DNA from: Planctomycetota bacterium
GTDB lineage: Bacteria > Planctomycetota > Phycisphaerae > Phycisphaerales > SM1A02
Direction of reading: 5' to 3'
Assembly: GCA_009924765.1 (NCBI GenBank)
Contig: RFQW01000046.1
Location: forward strand, 1 to 8,890
DNA: 8,890 nucleotides
The position numbers were made by a program, and so were the translations under genes. Shown piece after piece: positions 5,422 to 8,890 of the stretch. Below the pieces are notes generated by a model. That model ran no database searches, was not told the origin of the DNA, and saw only the letters and a program-made list of their open reading frames with translations. The first letter of the stretch is position 1, and the number at the start of each line of letters is the position of its first letter.

Positions 5422-7392
5422 ATGGCCATCCTTCCAACCATCAACGGCCCCGCCGACCTCCGCAAGCTTCCCGTCTCGGCGCTGCCCGAACTGGCGGCCG
5501 AGGTCCGCAAGGCCATCTGCGACCAGTGCATGAAGTCCGGCGGCCACCTTGCGCCGAACCTCGGCGTGGTGGAACTCACCATCGCGCTGCACCGCACCTT
5601 CGACTTCGGCCATGACCGCATGCTGTGGGACGTGGGTCACCAGTGCTACACGCACAAGCTGCTCACCGGCCGCCAGAACCTGCTCAGCCGACTGCGTCAG
5701 CGCGATGGCATGGCCGGCTTCCCCGAACCACGCGAGAGCGGTTACGACCTCTTCAGCGTGGGACACGCCGGAACCGCCATCAGCACCGCGGTCGGCATGG
5801 CGCGCGGCGACACGCTGGCGGGTCAGGGCTGGAGCCCCGACAACGACAACGGCCGCCGCGTGGTCAGCCTGATCGGTGACGCGAGCATCGTGAATGGCGT
5901 GGCGATGGAAGGCCTCAACGCGGCCGGCACGCTGAAGCGCCAGTTCCTCACCATCCTCAACGACAACGGCATGAGCATCGCCAAGCCGCAGGGCGCGATG
6001 GCCGGCACCTTCGATCGCATGCGCCTGAGCCACGGCTACGCCGAGTTCAAGAAGCGCGCGAAGGAATTCGCCAAGCACCTGCCCGGTGGCAAGGGCCTGG
6101 CCGACCTGTATCACCGCATGGGCGAGATGAGCAAGGCCGCCGTCAGCGAAGACGCGTGGTTCGAGCACTTCGGCATGGTGGCGGTCGGCCCGATCGACGG
6201 CCACGATTTCCCCACGCTGCTCGAGTTCCTGAACGAGGCCAAGCACTTCGACCGTCCGATGGTGCTGCACGTGAAGACCGTGAAGGGCAAGGGCTTCTCC
6301 TTCACCGAGAACGATCCCAGCGCCACGCACAGCCCCGGCCCCTTCTCGCTGCCCGACGACATCGAGAGCGAAGGCTGCCGCATCGAACTGAAGAAGAGCG
6401 CGCGCAGCTTCACCGGCGCCGTCGGCGAGGCGATGGCCGAGATGATGGCCCGCGACGAGAAGGTGGTGGTGTGCACCGCCGCCATGCCCGATGGCACCGG
6501 CGTGAGCAAGGTCATGCCCAAGTTCCCGGATCGCACCTTCGACACGGGCATCTGCGAGAGCCACGCCATGGACATGATGGCCGGCATGGCCAAGAGCGGC
6601 TGGAAGCCCTTCTTCGCCGTGTACAGCACCTTCGTGCAGCGCGCCTTCGACCAGGCGTTCCAGGAAGTGTCGCTGCAGGGCCTTGCGGTGCGACTGCTGC
6701 TCGACCGCGCAGGTCTGGTGGGCGGCGACGGCGCCGTGCACCACGGCTTCTGCGACATCTCGCTGCTGGCCACGCTGCCCAAGGCGGCCATCATGGCCGC
6801 GATGGACGAAGCAAGCCTGAAGGCCGCGATGGAATTCATGCGCACCTACGACACGGGCCTCTCGTCGCTGCGCTACCCGCGCGATGCCGTGAGCCCCATG
6901 TTCGCCGACAAGGCCTGCCCGGCGTTCGAACTGGGCAAGGCGCGCGCGCTGCTCACGCACGAAACGCCCGACGCCGCCGTGCTGGGCTTCGGCGTGATGG
7001 CCATCGAGGCCATGGACGCCGTGAAGCAGCTCGATGGCGAGTATCGCGTGAACGTGTACGACGCGCGCTTCGCCAAGCCGGTCGATGCCGACCTGCTGCG
7101 CGACCTGATCAGCCGCGGCATTCCGGTGCTGACCGTCGAAGACCACTCGATCCGCGGCGGCTTCGGCAGCTGCGTGCTCGAGGCGTGCGCCGACCTTGGC
7201 CTGGACACCCGTCTGGTGACCCGCCTCGCGCTGCCCGACCACTGGATCTACCAGGGCGAGCGTCGCGAGCAGCTCATCGAGTCGGGCCTGGACGCAGCCA
7301 GCATCGCGCGTGCCATCCGCACCGCCGTGGCGGCCGCCCCCAGCGCCCCGCGCACGGCTGCCGCGCGCACGACTGTCCCCGCTTCACGCTGA
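5422..7392 (+). CDS. dxs: 1-deoxy-D-xylulose-5-phosphate synthase (DXS)
   Basis: Thiamine-diphosphate enzyme that joins pyruvate and glyceraldehyde 3-phosphate to DXP, the entry and usual flux-control step of the MEP pathway. The product is 656 aa against about 620 in E. coli; the excess includes an Ala/Arg-rich tail of about 20 residues. Order: TPP domain (H42 in GGHLAPNLG; VGHQCYTHKLLTGR; SVGHAGTAIS; GDAS at 152-155; LNDNGMS with Mg-ligand N182), GPIDGHD, THSPGPF, pyrimidine domain (E379 in CESHAM, matching catalytic E370; YSTFVQRAFDQ; DRAGLVGGDG; H440 matching H431; R484 in RYPRD matching R478), and a C-terminal transketolase domain ending near LDAASIARAI. The TPP motif has Ala where GDG is normal. 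The ATG at 5422 begins where homology starts; no Shine-Dalgarno site precedes it. ffh follows 12 bp later, probably in the same transcript. Confidence 0.96.
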   Translation: MAILPTINGPADLRKLPVSALPELAAEVRKAICDQCMKSGGHLAPNLGVVELTIALHRTFDFGHDRMLWDVGHQCYTHKLLTGRQNLLSRLRQRDGMAGFPEPRESGYDLFSVGHAGTAISTAVGMARGDTLAGQGWSPDNDNGRRVVSLIGDASIVNGVAMEGLNAAGTLKRQFLTILNDNGMSIAKPQGAMAGTFDRMRLSHGYAEFKKRAKEFAKHLPGGKGLADLYHRMGEMSKAAVSEDAWFEHFGMVAVGPIDGHDFPTLLEFLNEAKHFDRPMVLHVKTVKGKGFSFTENDPSATHSPGPFSLPDDIESEGCRIELKKSARSFTGAVGEAMAEMMARDEKVVVCTAAMPDGTGVSKVMPKFPDRTFDTGICESHAMDMMAGMAKSGWKPFFAVYSTFVQRAFDQAFQEVSLQGLAVRLLLDRAGLVGGDGAVHHGFCDISLLATLPKAAIMAAMDEASLKAAMEFMRTYDTGLSSLRYPRDAVSPMFADKACPAFELGKARALLTHETPDAAVLGFGVMAIEAMDAVKQLDGEYRVNVYDARFAKPVDADLLRDLISRGIPVLTVEDHSIRGGFGSCVLEACADLGLDTRLVTRLALPDHWIYQGERREQLIESGLDAASIARAIRTAVAAAPSAPRTAAARTTVPASR

Positions 7393-7404
7393 GTCCTCCA
7401 CGCG

Positions 7405-8890
7405 ATGTTCGAGCGACTCACTGAACGGCTCGGCGACGCGTTCCGCAACCTCTCCGGCCGCGGCAAGATCTCCGAGGAGAACGTGCGCGAGGTGATGGCG
7501 GAGGTGCGCACCGCCCTGCTCGAGGCCGACGTGCACGTGGATGTGGCTCGCGACTTCTGCGACGAGGTCGCGCGCGACGCCGTGGGCATGGGTGTCACGC
7601 GAAGCCTCTCGCCGGCCCAGGAAATGGTGGGCGTGGTGCACCGCAAGCTGGTCGAGCTGATGGGACCTGGCGATCCACAGATCGTGCAGGCATCGCCCGG
7701 CCCAACCGTCATCCTGCTCTGCGGCCTGCAGGGCAGCGGCAAGACCACCACCGCCGGCAAGCTGGCGGCAACGCTGCGCCAGCGCGGCCGCAGCGTGATG
7801 GTGGCCGCGTGCGACCTGCAGCGCCCCGCCGCCGTGGAGCAGTTGCGCCTGGTGGCCGAGCAGGTGAACACCGAAGCCAAGGGTGGCGCTCGCGTGGCTT
7901 TCTACGGCGAGCCCGAGCGTTGCGCGGAGTACGGCAAGGCGGTCGGCGTGGCGGTGTCCGTGGCGCAGCGCGCCGTGAAGGCCGCGCGCGAGGGCAAGTT
8001 CGACACGCTGATCGTGGACACCGCGGGCCGCCTGCACATCGAGGACGCGCTCATGCGCGAGCTCGAGGGGGTGCGACGCGCGGTGGAGGCGCATCAGACG
8101 CTGCTGGTGGTCGACTCCATGGCGGGTCAGGATGCGCTCACCGCCGCGAAGGCCTTCCACGATCGCCTGGCGATCGACGGCATCATCCTCACCAAGTTCG
8201 ACGCCGATCCGCGCGGCGGCGCGGCGCTCAGCGTGCGCAAGGTCACCGGCGCGCCCATCCTGTTCACGGGCACCGGCGAGCGCTTCGACGCGCTGGAGCC
8301 CTTCCATCCCGAACGCATCGCCGGCCGCATCCTGGGCATGGGCGACGTGGTCAGCCTGGTGGAGAAGGCGCAGGAAGAGGTCGATCAGGCCGAGGCCGAG
8401 CGGGTGGCCGAGCGCATGGCCAAGGGCCAGTTCACGCTCGACGATTTCCTTGGCCAGTTGAAGATGATCCGCCGCCTTGGCCCCATCAAGAAGGTGCTCG
8501 GCATGCTGCCGGGCGTGGGCAGCATGATGAAGGACCTTCCCGTCGACGAGGGGCAGCTTGACCGCGTCGAGGGCATGGTGCGCAGCATGACGCCGCACGA
8601 GCGCGCGAACGTGCGAAGCATCGATCAACAGAAGAGCCGCGCACGACGCGTGGCGCAGGGCAGCGGCACCACCCTCAACGAGGTGGGCCGGCTCGCGAAG
8701 CAGTTCGAGATGATGCAGAAGATGATGAGCCAGATGTCCGGCATGGGCGCCATGGGCAAGATGAAGGCCATGCAGGAGATGTCGGGCAACGCCGCCGCCG
8801 CCGGCGGCATGGGCGGCTTCCCGGGCTTCTCGCGCGGCAGCACGCAGACCCAGAGCATCAAGAGCAAGTTCAAGCAGCGCAAGAAGCGCT
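7405..8890 (+). CDS. ffh: Signal recognition particle GTPase Ffh/SRP54 (3' end at window edge)
   Basis: Protein part of the bacterial SRP. With 4.5S/SRP RNA it binds signal sequences of nascent chains and delivers ribosomes to FtsY at the membrane. I translated 495 codons from ATG 7405 with no stop by the window end; at this length the gene must be nearly complete. N domain: residues 1 to about 95, with ALLEADV. G domain: P-loop GLQGSGKT (107-114), DLQRPAA, DTAGR (205-209), TKFD (263-266), then DPRGGAALS, and EPFHPERIAGRILGMGD at the linker. M domain: about 310 onward, with RRVAQGSGT (414-422) for RNA binding and a Met-rich stretch (MMQKMMSQMSGMG) for signal-peptide binding, ending in a basic KFKQRKKR tail. 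The gene begins 12 bp after the dxs stop without a Shine-Dalgarno site, so it is probably co-transcribed with dxs. The SRP RNA gene is not in the window. Confidence 0.96.
   Translation, partial: MFERLTERLGDAFRNLSGRGKISEENVREVMAEVRTALLEADVHVDVARDFCDEVARDAVGMGVTRSLSPAQEMVGVVHRKLVELMGPGDPQIVQASPGPTVILLCGLQGSGKTTTAGKLAATLRQRGRSVMVAACDLQRPAAVEQLRLVAEQVNTEAKGGARVAFYGEPERCAEYGKAVGVAVSVAQRAVKAAREGKFDTLIVDTAGRLHIEDALMRELEGVRRAVEAHQTLLVVDSMAGQDALTAAKAFHDRLAIDGIILTKFDADPRGGAALSVRKVTGAPILFTGTGERFDALEPFHPERIAGRILGMGDVVSLVEKAQEEVDQAEAERVAERMAKGQFTLDDFLGQLKMIRRLGPIKKVLGMLPGVGSMMKDLPVDEGQLDRVEGMVRSMTPHERANVRSIDQQKSRARRVAQGSGTTLNEVGRLAKQFEMMQKMMSQMSGMGAMGKMKAMQEMSGNAAAAGGMGGFPGFSRGSTQTQSIKSKFKQRKKR

Noticed and set aside
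5374..7242. A 622-codon open frame antisense to dxs
   Set aside because: It lies entirely opposite a strongly conserved dxs and has shadow-frame composition (Ala, His, Gly, Val repeats).
1..8890. CRISPR arrays, insertion sequences, tRNA/rRNA genes, riboswitches, defence or phage genes
   Set aside because: I found no direct-repeat array, transposase, terminal inverted repeats, tRNA-like folds or known riboswitch cores; gaps between genes are all about 100 bp or less.

Overview
The window is gene-dense, high-GC bacterial chromosome with seven protein genes, two of them cut by the window edges. It has no RNA genes, no mobile elements and no gap longer than about 100 bp. The likely source is a planctomycete, possibly Phycisphaerae. 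This rests mainly on the large prepilin-like protein that resembles the DUF1559-type pilins expanded in Planctomycetota, and on the lack of convincing Shine-Dalgarno sites. The lineage call is an inference.

Layout, left to right: (1) 1-1331, minus strand, a NupG-like MFS nucleoside:H+ symporter missing only its C-terminal end. (2) 1402-2655, plus strand, ispG (HMBPP synthase, MEP pathway), overlapping by 4 bp with (3) 2652-3677, a prepilin-like protein of unknown role. (4) 3775-4416, minus strand, a lone MotA/TolQ/ExbB-family proton channel subunit, convergent with the pilin gene. (5) 4468-5346, plus strand, ispA-type short-chain prenyl diphosphate synthase. (6) 5422-7392, plus strand, dxs (1-deoxy-D-xylulose-5-phosphate synthase). 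(7) 7405-8890, plus strand, ffh (SRP54 GTPase), running off the right edge.

Three of the seven genes belong to isoprenoid synthesis: dxs makes the first MEP intermediate, ispG performs the penultimate step, and ispA condenses the C5 products to a C15-type prenyl diphosphate. The ispA-dxs neighbourhood is also known from E. coli. Here ispG lies in a separate transcription unit with a pilin, and dxs is followed after 12 bp by ffh.

The most interesting regulatory signal is in the two short divergent gaps (70 bp and 51 bp). All four gene starts facing those gaps have a TANNNT-type -10 hexamer only 7, 7, 8 and 9 nt before the start codon. That predicts transcription starting at or within a few bases of the start codon, i.e. 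leaderless or nearly leaderless mRNAs. Among the enzymes the main oddity is in DXS, whose thiamine-diphosphate motif reads GDA instead of GDG although all other catalytic residues I could check are present. I did not find a clearly new multi-gene system. This is mostly housekeeping sequence with a few points worth checking.
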